Assembly: GCA_015488755.1 (NCBI GenBank)
Contig: WFNB01000112.1
Location: forward strand, 1 to 64,000
Direction of reading: 5' to 3'
Source of the DNA: Gammaproteobacteria bacterium
GTDB taxonomy: Bacteria; Pseudomonadota; Gammaproteobacteria; GRL18
DNA: 64,000 bases
Both the position numbers and the translations under genes were made by a program. A model generated the notes under the pieces. It saw nothing but the letters and a program-made list of their open reading frames with translations. It was not told the DNA's origin and ran no database searches. This document shows positions 8,686 to 17,980 of this stretch, one piece after another. Within the stretch, counting starts at the first letter, position 1; each line of letters opens with the position of its first letter.

Positions 8686-8802
8686 ATGAATGATGCTGTA
8701 TTTTTGGGATCTATCGGTGCTGTTGCTATTTGTATAGTAATTATTGTTTACATAGGTATAATGGCAGTGAAAAAAATTAATACCGATCATAGTGAAGATT
8801 AA
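8686..8802 (+). CDS. 38-residue single-helix membrane peptide in the cbb3 locus
   Basis: This short gene has a good ribosome site (GAGG at 8674-8677, 8 nt before ATG 8686) and ends just before a strong terminator. Its residues 5-28 (VFLGSIGAVAICIVIIVYIG) form one transmembrane helix, followed by a basic VKKI and an acidic tail ending HSED. Position and topology recall CcoM, the small extra subunit of the Pseudomonas stutzeri cbb3 oxidase, or DUF3149-type peptides. I cannot prove homology from memory. It lies between ccoNOQP and ccoG, so a role in assembly or stability of the oxidase is the natural inference. Confidence 0.6.
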   Translation: MNDAVFLGSIGAVAICIVIIVYIGIMAVKKINTDHSED

Positions 8803-8838
8803 GAACGTTTAAGGATTGAAGGTTTTTTCATAAAAAAA

Positions 8839-8861
8839 GAGAGGTTTACCTCTCTTTTTTT
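8839..8861 (+). terminator. Rho-independent terminator after the oxidase structural genes
   Basis: GAGAGG (8839-8844), loop TTTA, CCTCTC (8849-8854) and seven T residues form a textbook terminator. Seven A residues just before it would make it usable from the other strand as well. It separates ccoNOQP and the 38-residue gene from ccoG. Confidence 0.9.
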
Positions 8862-9078
8862 ATTTGTTTTAAAGGATAGAAATACGTTATTAGAAAATTA
8901 GTTTTTGTGTGGCAGAATCTTAATATAAAAGTTTACACACACTTTCCTATGTAACATAAGTTACTTACTCTTCACTTATATAACTTATACTGTCTCTTAC
9001 ATCCGTTATAAGATTTATGGCACAGAGATGCGTCATAAACTGCTGATACACATTATGATCAATTAGAGAAGAATTACT

Positions 9079-10509
9079 ATGTCTGAAAAAAAAATTCAAG
9101 ATCAGAGCCTTGAAGAACTCTATGCAGAAGCACATGAACACACCATTAATGTTGGTGACGTTAAGATACATGCCAAGCGTATGGGTGGTAAATTTAGAAA
9201 CCTAAAATGGGCCTCAAACCTTCTGTGGTTGGTTTTTTTTATAGGCCCTTATTTTCGCTTAGGTGATCGTCAGGCGGTATTGTTTGATATTCCCCATCGT
9301 CAATTTCATATTTTCAATTTGACATTACTTCCACAAGACATATGGATGTTGTCATTTGTATTATTATTTTTTGCTATATTGTTGGCTGTTGTTACGGCGT
9401 TAGCAGGGCGAGTTTGGTGTGGATTTTTCTGTTTTCAAACGGTGTGGACGGATGTTTTTACTTGGATAGAAGAAAAACTTGAAGGCACACCAGCTAAGCG
9501 TAGAAAACTTGAAAAAGCACCATGGACGGCAGCTAAAATTATTATAAGAGCTAAAAAATATTTTCTTTGGCTGTTAATCTCACTTTTAACAGGCGTTAGT
9601 TTTACGGCATGGTTTACCGATGCCTATCAACTATGGATTGATCTATTCACCTTGCAAGCTTCCTCAACTGCTTATATTACTATTTCTATGTTTATTGCAG
9701 GTACTTTCTTTCTGGCAGGTTTCTTACGCGAGCAAACCTGTTTTTGGTTATGCCCTTATGCACGCATACAGGCAGTTATGATTGATAATACCTCAATTGT
9801 TCCCAGCTATGATGTTAAACGTGGTGAGAACAGAGGTCGGTTAGTTAAAGGTAAGCCTACTTCTGCTGATCAGGGTGATTGCGTTGACTGTAACCAGTGT
9901 GTTGCTGTTTGTCCTACAGGGGTTGATATTAGAGGTGGTCAACAAGAAGGTTGTATTATGTGTGGCCTATGTATTGATGCCTGTGATTCTGTTATGGAAA
10001 AAATTAATAAGCCTACAGGCTTAATTAAGTATGCCTCATGGGATGGTATTATGGGCAAAGAAGAATTGCCCTTATTCAAACGCCCAAGAGTTTGGGTCTA
10101 TAGTACTATTTTATTAATTTCAGTTATTGGTGTTGTTGTTGGACTCAGTGGCATGGAGTCCTTAGAGTTAAAGATCCTCCATGCCCGTCAGCCTCTATTT
10201 GTAATACAAAGTGATGGTACTATTCAAAATCGTTATACATTAAAGGTCTTAAATAAAATAAATGAGGATTTAAATATCACCATTTCAGCCAATAATGAAA
10301 AATTTAAAGGTCTGATTTTATTGGGAGCAGAGAAGAAAATTAATGCACTTCATGGAACAGTCACTCCGGTGACAATATTTGTTAAGATACCTAAAAAGAA
10401 CTTAACAGAGACTTCACAGTCTATAGTATTCACTGTTTCAGGAAAGGATAAAGAAGGTACCTTTTATCAAAGTAGTAGAGAAAGCGTCTTTATTGGTCCG
10501 AAGCGTTAG
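9079..10509 (+). CDS. ccoG: Cytochrome c oxidase accessory protein CcoG (FixG/RdxA)
   Basis: CcoG is a membrane iron-sulfur protein that reduces copper during cbb3 oxidase maturation. The 476-residue protein has membrane helices at about 45-60, 93-115, 160-180, 203-218 and 347-367. A cysteine-rich AGRVWCGFFCFQ and REQTCFWLCPY lie between helices. Two ferredoxin-type [4Fe-4S] motifs follow at about residues 270-300 (CVDCNQCVAVCP and CIMCGLCIDACD). The C-terminal Ig-like FixG_C domain is periplasmic. It starts its own unit 217 bases after a terminator. An inverted repeat GTAAC-ATAA-GTTAC (8951-8964) lies in that upstream region and could be an operator. Confidence 0.95.
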   Translation: MSEKKIQDQSLEELYAEAHEHTINVGDVKIHAKRMGGKFRNLKWASNLLWLVFFIGPYFRLGDRQAVLFDIPHRQFHIFNLTLLPQDIWMLSFVLLFFAILLAVVTALAGRVWCGFFCFQTVWTDVFTWIEEKLEGTPAKRRKLEKAPWTAAKIIIRAKKYFLWLLISLLTGVSFTAWFTDAYQLWIDLFTLQASSTAYITISMFIAGTFFLAGFLREQTCFWLCPYARIQAVMIDNTSIVPSYDVKRGENRGRLVKGKPTSADQGDCVDCNQCVAVCPTGVDIRGGQQEGCIMCGLCIDACDSVMEKINKPTGLIKYASWDGIMGKEELPLFKRPRVWVYSTILLISVIGVVVGLSGMESLELKILHARQPLFVIQSDGTIQNRYTLKVLNKINEDLNITISANNEKFKGLILLGAEKKINALHGTVTPVTIFVKIPKKNLTETSQSIVFTVSGKDKEGTFYQSSRESVFIGPKR

Positions 10510-10548
10510 TATTATTTTTTATTTATATTTTTTGTATAGGTTAGTATT

Positions 10549-11061
10549 ATGTCGGCTATGGATTTAGAATCAAATAATAAACAACATTGGTATAAAAGCC
10601 CTTGGCTTATTGGCTGGCTATTATTAGTGCTTATAGTTATTGCTGTAAATGCGTATATGATTATGCAAGCCGTCAATGATTTCCCCGGTTTGGTAGTGGA
10701 GGATTTTTATGAGCGTGGTCAGAATTATGAAGAAAATATTCATAAGAAAATTGCCAATAATGAAAAGTGGTTAACCCACTTCACTATTTCTGAGGCGTTG
10801 GAGAATAAGCCTACAACAATTCATTTTACAATTACAGATAAGGGTAATGTTTTTAAAGTTGCTGAAAAAGTTACCTTATTTGCTTATAGGCCATCAAATT
10901 CTAAAAAAGACTTTTCTGTAGATATGAAATTGGTTGATAACAAATACTATCAGGGCACAATGAACTTTAATAGTAAAGGCAAATGGGACTTGCTTGCCAG
11001 TGTTATTATTGATGGTGTCGAGGTTAACTATGCGAAAAAACTGTTTGTTAAAGAGCAATAA
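10549..11061 (+). CDS. ccoH: FixH/CcoH family cbb3 assembly protein
   Basis: A 170-residue protein with one N-terminal helix (about 16-39), then VVEDFYERGQNYEENI, the hallmark of FixH, and a beta-rich periplasmic domain. CcoH is required for a stable cbb3 complex and interacts with CcoP. It lies 39 nt after ccoG and 12 nt before ccoI, the standard ccoGHIS order. The ATG at 10549 has only a weak AGG 8 nt upstream; the second ATG at 10558 is a possible alternative. Confidence 0.9.
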   Translation: MSAMDLESNNKQHWYKSPWLIGWLLLVLIVIAVNAYMIMQAVNDFPGLVVEDFYERGQNYEENIHKKIANNEKWLTHFTISEALENKPTTIHFTITDKGNVFKVAEKVTLFAYRPSNSKKDFSVDMKLVDNKYYQGTMNFNSKGKWDLLASVIIDGVEVNYAKKLFVKEQ

Positions 11062-11073
11062 AAGCAGTCGTTT

Positions 11074-13608
11074 GTGAATTCAACCTTAGATTTAAAGAAA
11101 AATAATTGCGATCATTGTCACCTGCCTCTTCCTAGTTCAGGTGAAGAAATTTCCTCTGTTATCAATGAGAAGAAAATGCTCTTTTGTTGTCATGGATGCC
11201 AGAGTGTTTGTGAAATAATCTACAGCTCTGGCATGGATGGTTTCTATCAGAGAACCATTGAAGGTGAGACCTTACAACCCCCTCCTGAAATTAATACCCA
11301 ACTTGATGTTTATGATCTAGATGAAGTGCAAAGTGAGTTTGTTGATTCTCTTGGCGATACTCGAGAAATTCATTTGTTGGTTGAAGGTATTCATTGCGCG
11401 GCCTGTGTTTGGCTGATAGAACATCGCTTGGCAACAGAGCTCGGAGTGCTGGATGTGAATGTTAATCTCAGTGCTAAAAAACTCCGTTTGAAATGGGATA
11501 ATAGAGTAACAAAACTATCACAATTATTACACTATTTAGGGCAAATTGGTTATGCCGCCGTGCCTTTTGATCCTGAGGCGGCCGAAGGACAGATAAAGAA
11601 ATACAATCGCCAACTACTCTTTCGCTTGGGGTTTGCTGGTTTTGCCACTATGAATCTTATGTGGATTTCTATTGCTCTTTATGCGGGAGCCGATGAGGGT
11701 GAATATAAGTCACTTTTTCAGTGGCTAGGGATGGCTTTGGCAACACCTACGTTAATTTATTCAGGCTATCCTTTTTATCGGGGGGCTTTGACGGGCTTAC
11801 TTAATCGCCATTTAACTATGGACTTGCCAATTGCCATAGGGGCCACAATCACCTATTTATATTCATGTTATGTGGTTCTTAGTGGTTCAGATATTGCTCA
11901 TGTTTATTTTGACACCGTGGTTAATTTTATTTTTGTTATTTTAACGGGACGTTATCTGGAAGCGATGTCAAAACGTCTAGCAGTGCAGTCCACACAACGT
12001 TTATTGGATCTGCAACCTAAAATAGCCACCCAGATCCTCAATGATGAATTATCCATTGTGCCTGTACGTTCACTGAAAGAAGGTGATCATGTGTTGGTGA
12101 AAGCAGGGGAGAAATTCCCTGTGGATGGTCTTATTATCGCTGGTGAAAGTATTGTTGATGAGTCAATGTTAACAGGAGAAAGTATTCCTGTTGCCAAATT
12201 TATTAATGATATGGTGTCTGCCGGAACAACAAATAAAGAAGGTGTTCTCACCATACAAGTGAAGCAAACACTCAAAAATACCGCATTAGGGAAAATTATT
12301 AACCTTGTTGATGAAGCACAATCAACCAAGGCACCGATTCAGTGTACGGCTGATCGTATTATCCCATGGTTTGTTTCTATTACTCTATTATTGGCCACAC
12401 TTACATTTATCTACTGGTTCTCAGAAGGGATTGAAATTGCATTAATGGCGGCGACTTCAGTGCTTATTATTACTTGCCCATGTGCCTTTGGTTTAGCAAC
12501 CCCAATGGCCATTGCTGTAGCAACTGGTGTGGGAGCAAGAATGGGGGTTTTAGTTAAACATGGTGCTGTACTGGAGATCCTTTCTTCAATTCGTCATTTT
12601 GTATTTGATAAAACAGGTACCTTAACTCAAGGTAAAATGCAAGTGAGTCAGATTTTTTTCAGTCCACTGAATGTGAATATCGAACAACTAGAACCTTCTA
12701 AAGAGTCTTTTGCTCAGGCATCGGTTTATCAAAAAAAGCTATTAAATTTAGCCTGTTATTTAGAAACTTACTCAGAACATGCTATAGCTAAAGCCATTGT
12801 TAATTTGGCTAAGCAATATAGCTTAATGTCTAAAGTCTCCTTAGAGCACATAAAAATAGTCTCTGGTTCAGGGATTTGTGCTGACTATCAAGGGCAAAAA
12901 TTGGCTATTGGTACGCTTGGTTGGATTAAAGGCTTAGCATCGACAGAAAAAAATAGGGAGCAAGTGTATTTGACGCTGACACAACAAATGCAAAGTTATC
13001 AGCGCTTGGGTTGTACCGTGGTCTATGCTTGGCTAGAAAATGAATCCATTGCTGCTTTTGTTATAGAAGACAAGCTACGTTCCAATGCTAAGGATGTTGT
13101 GACCCAAATGCAGCAGCAAAATTTTGCGCTTAGCTTATTAAGTGGCGACAAAAAAGAAGTGGCTGAGTATATGGCCAAACAGTTGAACATCTATGATGTC
13201 ATTGCTGAAGTGATGCCTGATGAAAAAGATCAGGTGATTCAGAAAAAACAACAGCAAGGTCACCTAATTGCTATGGTGGGTGATGGCATCAATGATGCCC
13301 CTGCACTGGTTCGTGCCGATGTGGGGATTGCAATGGGGTCGGGGACGGATGTTTCTATTGATAGTGCAGATATTATTCTAGTTAATGGGGAGTTAGAAAA
13401 AATTCCTCTGGCTGCTGAATTGTCTCGGGCGACCATAGCAACAATTAAACAAAATATTAGTATTTCAATTATTTACAATCTTGTTATGGTACCCTTAGCG
13501 ATGGCAGCAATGATTACCCCATTGGTTGCTGCCATTTCTATGCCTCTAAGTTCATTATTAGTCATTGCTAATGCAGCCCGATTGCGTTGGCGTTTTAAAG
13601 ATAAATAA
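11074..13608 (+). CDS. ccoI: Copper-translocating P1B-type ATPase CcoI (FixI)
   Basis: CcoI supplies copper for the CuB site of the cbb3 oxidase. The 844-residue protein starts at GTG 11074. Its N-terminal region has a metal-binding cluster (CDHCH and CCHGCQ) followed by a heavy-metal-associated domain with GIHCAACVW. Eight membrane helices flank the actuator loop (LTGES), the metal-path motif TCPCAFGLATP, the phosphorylation site FDKTGTLT and the hinge GDGINDAPAL. The pre-CPC N-terminal zinc-finger-like segment is characteristic of CcoI and separates it from CopA. The 12-nt gap to ccoH and the 18-nt gap to ccoS indicate one operon. Confidence 0.94.
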   Translation: MNSTLDLKKNNCDHCHLPLPSSGEEISSVINEKKMLFCCHGCQSVCEIIYSSGMDGFYQRTIEGETLQPPPEINTQLDVYDLDEVQSEFVDSLGDTREIHLLVEGIHCAACVWLIEHRLATELGVLDVNVNLSAKKLRLKWDNRVTKLSQLLHYLGQIGYAAVPFDPEAAEGQIKKYNRQLLFRLGFAGFATMNLMWISIALYAGADEGEYKSLFQWLGMALATPTLIYSGYPFYRGALTGLLNRHLTMDLPIAIGATITYLYSCYVVLSGSDIAHVYFDTVVNFIFVILTGRYLEAMSKRLAVQSTQRLLDLQPKIATQILNDELSIVPVRSLKEGDHVLVKAGEKFPVDGLIIAGESIVDESMLTGESIPVAKFINDMVSAGTTNKEGVLTIQVKQTLKNTALGKIINLVDEAQSTKAPIQCTADRIIPWFVSITLLLATLTFIYWFSEGIEIALMAATSVLIITCPCAFGLATPMAIAVATGVGARMGVLVKHGAVLEILSSIRHFVFDKTGTLTQGKMQVSQIFFSPLNVNIEQLEPSKESFAQASVYQKKLLNLACYLETYSEHAIAKAIVNLAKQYSLMSKVSLEHIKIVSGSGICADYQGQKLAIGTLGWIKGLASTEKNREQVYLTLTQQMQSYQRLGCTVVYAWLENESIAAFVIEDKLRSNAKDVVTQMQQQNFALSLLSGDKKEVAEYMAKQLNIYDVIAEVMPDEKDQVIQKKQQQGHLIAMVGDGINDAPALVRADVGIAMGSGTDVSIDSADIILVNGELEKIPLAAELSRATIATIKQNISISIIYNLVMVPLAMAAMITPLVAAISMPLSSLLVIANAARLRWRFKDK

Positions 13609-13626
13609 GCAATAGGTAAAAAATAA

Positions 13627-13836
13627 ATGGATGTCATTTACGCACTCATTCCCAGCATGATTTTTATTGGTATTGTTCTGGTTGTAATCCTATTCTGGGC
13701 CATTAAATCAGGACAATTTGATGATTTTGAAGGTGACGCCCATCGAATTCTAATGGATGATGATTTATTGCCAGAGAAAAAAACAAATTTAATCAAAAAT
13801 AACTCAGGCTCAGAAGCTGGGGAAAATAAAGAATAA
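13627..13836 (+). CDS. ccoS: cbb3-type oxidase assembly protein CcoS (FixS)
   Basis: A 69-residue single-helix protein of the FixS family. The hydrophobic stretch at about 5-26 runs into FWAIKSGQFDDFEGDAHRIL, the conserved CcoS signature. CcoS is needed for insertion of haem and copper into CcoN. It follows ccoI by 18 nt and overlaps the next gene by one base (TAA and ATG share an A), so that next gene is translationally coupled. Confidence 0.95.
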   Translation: MDVIYALIPSMIFIGIVLVVILFWAIKSGQFDDFEGDAHRILMDDDLLPEKKTNLIKNNSGSEAGENKE

Positions 13837-14147
13837 TGGTCAATTGCACAATAAAAGAGCTTGATTATTCAGATATTGATACGCTCTGTATTGACTTGGC
13901 GGATCGTAATGTCGATTATCGTCAGGCTATGGCACAAGCTAACACGATAGCCCAACAAAAATTGGATGATTATATGTTATTGTCATGGTATGACCGAGAT
14001 AGAGACTTTGAATCGCCACAGCATAGCAGTGAATGTCATGCAGATTCCGCCATTCCTGGTTATGTTGATTATGGTATTTATCATGGTGCATGCCTAAAAA
14101 TTGATTTTCAATCAGGTCGATTTGTCTTTTTTTATCGCCGTTTTTAG
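13836..14147 (+). CDS. Small conserved protein coupled to ccoS (resembles DUF5619)
   Basis: A 103-residue soluble protein without membrane helices. Its second half carries LLSWYDRDRDFESPQHSSEC, then GYVDYGIYHGA and RFVFFYRRF, an aromatic and charged pattern I associate with the uncharacterised DUF5619 family; the match is from memory. The ATG overlaps the ccoS stop, so it belongs to the ccoGHIS operon and may act in oxidase maturation. A conserved Cys-His (ECH) could bind a metal, but no function is known to me. Confidence 0.6.
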   Translation: MVNCTIKELDYSDIDTLCIDLADRNVDYRQAMAQANTIAQQKLDDYMLLSWYDRDRDFESPQHSSECHADSAIPGYVDYGIYHGACLKIDFQSGRFVFFYRRF

Positions 14148-14227
14148 TGAAAATTTTACATTTTCATACCATAATGAGAATATAGACGAAGGAATGTACT
14201 CACTAGAGCATCAATTGGGAGGTCAAA

Positions 14228-15043
14228 ATGGGTATAGGTATTAATAATTCAAACTCGATTGGACGCTTGCTAAATCAACATGATAACCGTTTAGCGACAA
14301 ACTTTGCTCGTCTGGCCTCAGGTAAGCACATTAATAGTGCTAAAGACAATGCTGCTGGTTTGGCGATTGTTGAGCGCTTTGCTACACAGATAACGGGCAC
14401 CAGTCAGGGCTATCGCAATACCAACGATGGTATTTCTCTGGCACAGACAGCAGATGGTTATAGCGCACAAATTACCGATATGATGCAGCGTGGTCGTGAA
14501 TTAGCGGCACAAAGTGCTAATGGTTCACTCAGTGATAGTGATCGGGCAGCCTTGCAATCTGAGTTTTCTATGATTCAGGATGAGGTCAGCCGATTAACAG
14601 AATCTGCAGAGTTTAATGGCCAGAAACTACTCAACAAAGATGCCGAGCTACAGTTTCAAGTCGATGCCAATGCAGGTGATCAAGTCAGTGTTAAAACCGT
14701 TGACTTACAAAGTAGTCTAAGTAGTAGTGGCTTCTTTTCTGCTGATTTATCATCACAGGCAGGAGCATCCGGTGCTTTATCTGTCTTAGATGACTCTATG
14801 ACTCAGGTAAATACCCAAAGAGCAGAGTTTGGTGCAACGCTTAATCGTTTTGAAAGTATCGGTCGAAACCTATTGAATAAGGAAGAAAATCTTGCTGCGG
14901 CCAAGAGCCGGATTCTGGATACGGATTATGCCAAAACAATCAGTGAAAGAAATAAAGAATTATTGCTTAAAGATGCAGCAACGGCACTGAGTAGTCAGGC
15001 TAATTTTTCCGCACAGCAAATTTTAGGTTTATTGTCAGCTTAA
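14228..15043 (+). CDS. Flagellin without a variable domain
   Basis: The 271-residue flagellin has the D0/D1 N-terminal segment (LASGKHINSAKDNAAGLAI at about 28-46) and the matching C-terminal helical segment (LAAAKSRILDTDYAKT and an ending QANFSAQQILGLLSA). The central surface-exposed D2/D3 part is almost absent, so this is a minimal flagellin. GGGAGG (14217-14222) is 5 nt before the ATG. No other flagellar gene is in the window, so the filament genes must lie elsewhere. The stop shares one base with the start of the DUF389 gene, an unusual coupling. It is called fliC/flaA in other genomes; no symbol is assigned. Confidence 0.9.
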   Translation: MGIGINNSNSIGRLLNQHDNRLATNFARLASGKHINSAKDNAAGLAIVERFATQITGTSQGYRNTNDGISLAQTADGYSAQITDMMQRGRELAAQSANGSLSDSDRAALQSEFSMIQDEVSRLTESAEFNGQKLLNKDAELQFQVDANAGDQVSVKTVDLQSSLSSSGFFSADLSSQAGASGALSVLDDSMTQVNTQRAEFGATLNRFESIGRNLLNKEENLAAAKSRILDTDYAKTISERNKELLLKDAATALSSQANFSAQQILGLLSA

Positions 15044-16965
15044 TGAAGTATAAAAAATCTGCCCTCTTTATTTATGATGAGCAGTCTAAAGAATTACTTG
15101 ATACCATCATAGAAAACAAATGGGGAGCGAAGATTGTTGCCGTAGACAAGCAGCTGTTTTTAGCTGATCCTCTGGAATATTTTTCCATTGCCACTCACTT
15201 ACTACTTGCGGGTGACATGCAACTGATTGAAGAATTAATTGATTTTGCTTATACCCAAAGTATGAATGGTCAACATTGTACTTTGGGTTTTTTGCCTTTA
15301 GAAGAGCAAAAAACCTTACGTAAGTCTTATAAACTGTCCAATGACTTACAAGCAAACCTAGAAGTTGCCCTAAGAGAAGAGACTCAGGCCATCAATTTAA
15401 TTGAATGTAATGGCCATATTGTTCATTTTAAAGCTGTTATGGGACAAATTCCCTTATTAAGGGCTTGGCACTCAGATTCATCATTGTTTTCTTTTTGGCA
15501 GAACATTCTTCTTGGGATACAAGAATTTTTCCGCTTATCACTGACCAAGATTTCTATAGACACTCATAATGGTCGTCACTTAAGCAGTGTTGCCAGTGGC
15601 TTATTTGTGGTCAGTCAAAATCAGGGCAGTCGTTTATCTCGCGTCTTATTGCACAAAGGTTCCATGCGCTCAGAAAAAGTGTCATTGATTGTTATTTCAC
15701 CTTTTTCAGCAGTAGAATATTGCTTATTTTTATTCTCTTTAATTTTTCACACTCATAAAGAAAATCATCTACCGCATGCAGTGTCGAATATACAGAGCAA
15801 AGAACTGACTATTCACTGTGCGGATGACTCTGTTTTATCTGCACAGCTGGATGGTCATCAATCAGTATCCTTTCCACTGCATTTTAAGGTGCTTAAGCAA
15901 GCCCTTAAAATTAATGCTCCGGAACATTTCTGGGAAGCCAACCCGCTAGCAAATAATGATAAAGAAGTCATACGTAATCGAAATTTACCCGATGAAAAAG
16001 AAGTTGCTAAATACCACAAAAAACACTTACCTTTTTTCTCCGTTGCATCAGAAGAACGCTTTAAAGATTTATTTGTACAATTGCGTAATGATGCAAAGAT
16101 AAATTCTCTCTATATTGTGCTAATGCTATTGAGCACGGTCTTAGCCAGTTTTGGTTTATTTGCCAATAGCAGTGCCGTTGTGATTGGGGCTATGTTATTA
16201 GCCCCCTTAATGTCACCCATCATCTCTTTTTCAATGGGCTTGCTCAGAGATGATAAAAATATGTTTCTTAGTTCACTATTTAAAATACTATTGGGTGTTG
16301 TTCTGGCCTTAAGCGCTTCGTCTCTATTGACTGTTTTATTACCACAAGTGGATTTAAGTAATGAAATTAAGGCACGTATTCATCCCAATTTAATGGATTT
16401 AGGTATTGCTGTTTTCTCTGGTATTGCAGCGGCTTATACCAAAGCACATAAAGAATTATTAAATAACCTTGCGGGTGTTGCCATTGCGGTTGCTTTAGTT
16501 CCACCTCTTGCAGTAGCAGGTATTGGCTTGGGACGCTCTGACTTATATGTGTTTGAAGGTGCTCTACTACTTTTCATGACCAATATTATTGGTATTAGCC
16601 TATCAGCAATTGTTATGTTCCTATTTTTGGGCTTTTCAAATACGGTAAAAAGTAAAAAAAATATTATTTTTATATCACTTCTTTTACTGCTACTTTCTTA
16701 TCCATTGTACCGTTCGTATACTGATAGCCTACAGCGTTATCAAATCACGAAGCAATTAATGGGGCAAGCTATCACTATCAATAAACAAGCTGTGACGATA
16801 GAACGGGCGTCTATTGAATATCAAAATAATATAAAAATTATTAATATGAGTGTGGTACTTAAAAAAGCATTAACACCACAAGAACTGGAATTATTGAAAG
16901 TAAAAATTAATCAGCATATCAGTAGTGACTATCAGATAAGAATGAGTGTTAAGTTTATTTTATAG
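15043..16965 (+). CDS. TIGR00341 family membrane protein (DUF389)
   Basis: The 640-residue protein combines a soluble N-terminal half with a DUF389 membrane domain. Residues about 255-305 (ELTIHCADDSVLSAQLDG and PLHFKVLKQAL) resemble the C-terminal strand pattern of diacylglycerol-kinase-like domains, as found in the long form of TIGR00341. The membrane part (about 350-560) has the conserved AVVIGAMLLAPLMSPI, a GIAAAYTKAH loop and ALVPPLAVAGIG. A C-terminal region of about 60 residues is soluble. Function is unknown. Its ATG overlaps the flagellin stop by one base, so it should be translated from the flagellin message unless an internal promoter exists. Confidence 0.85.
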   Translation: MKYKKSALFIYDEQSKELLDTIIENKWGAKIVAVDKQLFLADPLEYFSIATHLLLAGDMQLIEELIDFAYTQSMNGQHCTLGFLPLEEQKTLRKSYKLSNDLQANLEVALREETQAINLIECNGHIVHFKAVMGQIPLLRAWHSDSSLFSFWQNILLGIQEFFRLSLTKISIDTHNGRHLSSVASGLFVVSQNQGSRLSRVLLHKGSMRSEKVSLIVISPFSAVEYCLFLFSLIFHTHKENHLPHAVSNIQSKELTIHCADDSVLSAQLDGHQSVSFPLHFKVLKQALKINAPEHFWEANPLANNDKEVIRNRNLPDEKEVAKYHKKHLPFFSVASEERFKDLFVQLRNDAKINSLYIVLMLLSTVLASFGLFANSSAVVIGAMLLAPLMSPIISFSMGLLRDDKNMFLSSLFKILLGVVLALSASSLLTVLLPQVDLSNEIKARIHPNLMDLGIAVFSGIAAAYTKAHKELLNNLAGVAIAVALVPPLAVAGIGLGRSDLYVFEGALLLFMTNIIGISLSAIVMFLFLGFSNTVKSKKNIIFISLLLLLLSYPLYRSYTDSLQRYQITKQLMGQAITINKQAVTIERASIEYQNNIKIINMSVVLKKALTPQELELLKVKINQHISSDYQIRMSVKFIL

Positions 16966-17004
16966 TTATTAGGCTATGACTTATACGGTTATCTAAAGCT
17001 TACG

Positions 17005-17979
17005 TTATTTAGAAAATAACTGACCCTGATAGGTATTTAATACTAATAAACGATCTTCAATCATCTGTGTCGGGCGCATTTTTTCCTTTGTCCATTGTGG
17101 AGCAACTAACTCATCCCATCGACTGGCAACGGCAGCGAGGCGTTGTACCGCTATTTCAGGTGATAAATATTGTAAAAATAAGACTACCTTTTCAATATAC
17201 TCATCTAACTCAACGGGCGTAAACTTCCCCTCTTGGTACAATGTTGCTAAAGGGGTATTACTTAAAACATGTAAATTATGTAATTTCACATTTGATATGG
17301 GCAGTTTATTTAAGATTTTTGCACTTTGTATAATTTCATCATGTGTTTCATTGGGTAAACCAAACATAAGATGGATACCGATATCGACCCCTGTCTGTTG
17401 GTCTAATTTATGAATGGCATCGTAACCACTTTGAACGTCATGACCCCGATGTAAAAAATCCAAATGGTGATCAAAAAAACTTTGCAGACCCAGTTCAACC
17501 ATGACATAATTATTTTCATGACTTTTCTTAAGTAAGGGCAATAGTCTTGTTGGTAGACAGTCAGGGCGTGTACCGAGCACAATACCCTCAATATGCTCTT
17601 GTGATAAGGCGATAGCAAAACGTTGTTCGAGTTCAGATACCCGCTCAAAGGTATTGGTATAAGATTGAAAATAGACCAAAAATTTATTTGCACGGTAACG
17701 TTTGGCTATTTTAGCTTGATTAATAATGATCTGTTCTTTAAGGGGTTTATCTCGTTCAAGATGATACGCTGCTGAGCCCCATTCATCACAAAATATGCAT
17801 AAGGGCATACGACTATTTGCCTGTCGGCTGGGACAGGTTTGAGCAATACTTACAGAGACTTTATAAACTTTTTCACCAAATTGATTTTTGTAAAACTGGC
17901 TGATAGGAAAGTAGCGATGATTTCCCCAATGACTAAAATCTTTTGTGGTCAGCTCTGTGCTTGTTACCTTATTGGTCAC
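17005..17979 (-). CDS. TIGR01212 family radical SAM protein (YhcC-like)
   Basis: A 324-residue radical SAM protein. The N-terminal NHRYFPISQFYKNQFGEKVYKV segment precedes the cluster motif TCPSRQANSRMPLCIFC, which has the long CX11CX2C spacing of the TIGR01212/YhcC group rather than the classic CX3CX2C. GLQSFFDHHLDFLHRGHD and DIGIHLMFGLPNE are typical of the TIM-barrel core of this group. The reaction is not known. It lies 1 nt after the TetR gene, so the two form an operon. It converges on the DUF389 gene. Confidence 0.85.
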   Translation of the reverse strand: MTNKVTSTELTTKDFSHWGNHRYFPISQFYKNQFGEKVYKVSVSIAQTCPSRQANSRMPLCIFCDEWGSAAYHLERDKPLKEQIIINQAKIAKRYRANKFLVYFQSYTNTFERVSELEQRFAIALSQEHIEGIVLGTRPDCLPTRLLPLLKKSHENNYVMVELGLQSFFDHHLDFLHRGHDVQSGYDAIHKLDQQTGVDIGIHLMFGLPNETHDEIIQSAKILNKLPISNVKLHNLHVLSNTPLATLYQEGKFTPVELDEYIEKVVLFLQYLSPEIAVQRLAAVASRWDELVAPQWTKEKMRPTQMIEDRLLVLNTYQGQLFSK

Positions 17980-17980
17980 G

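Noticed and set aside
8941-9078. FNR box upstream of ccoG
   Set aside because: An ATCAA half-site occurs at 9058-9062, but the other half is CACAT rather than TTGAT.
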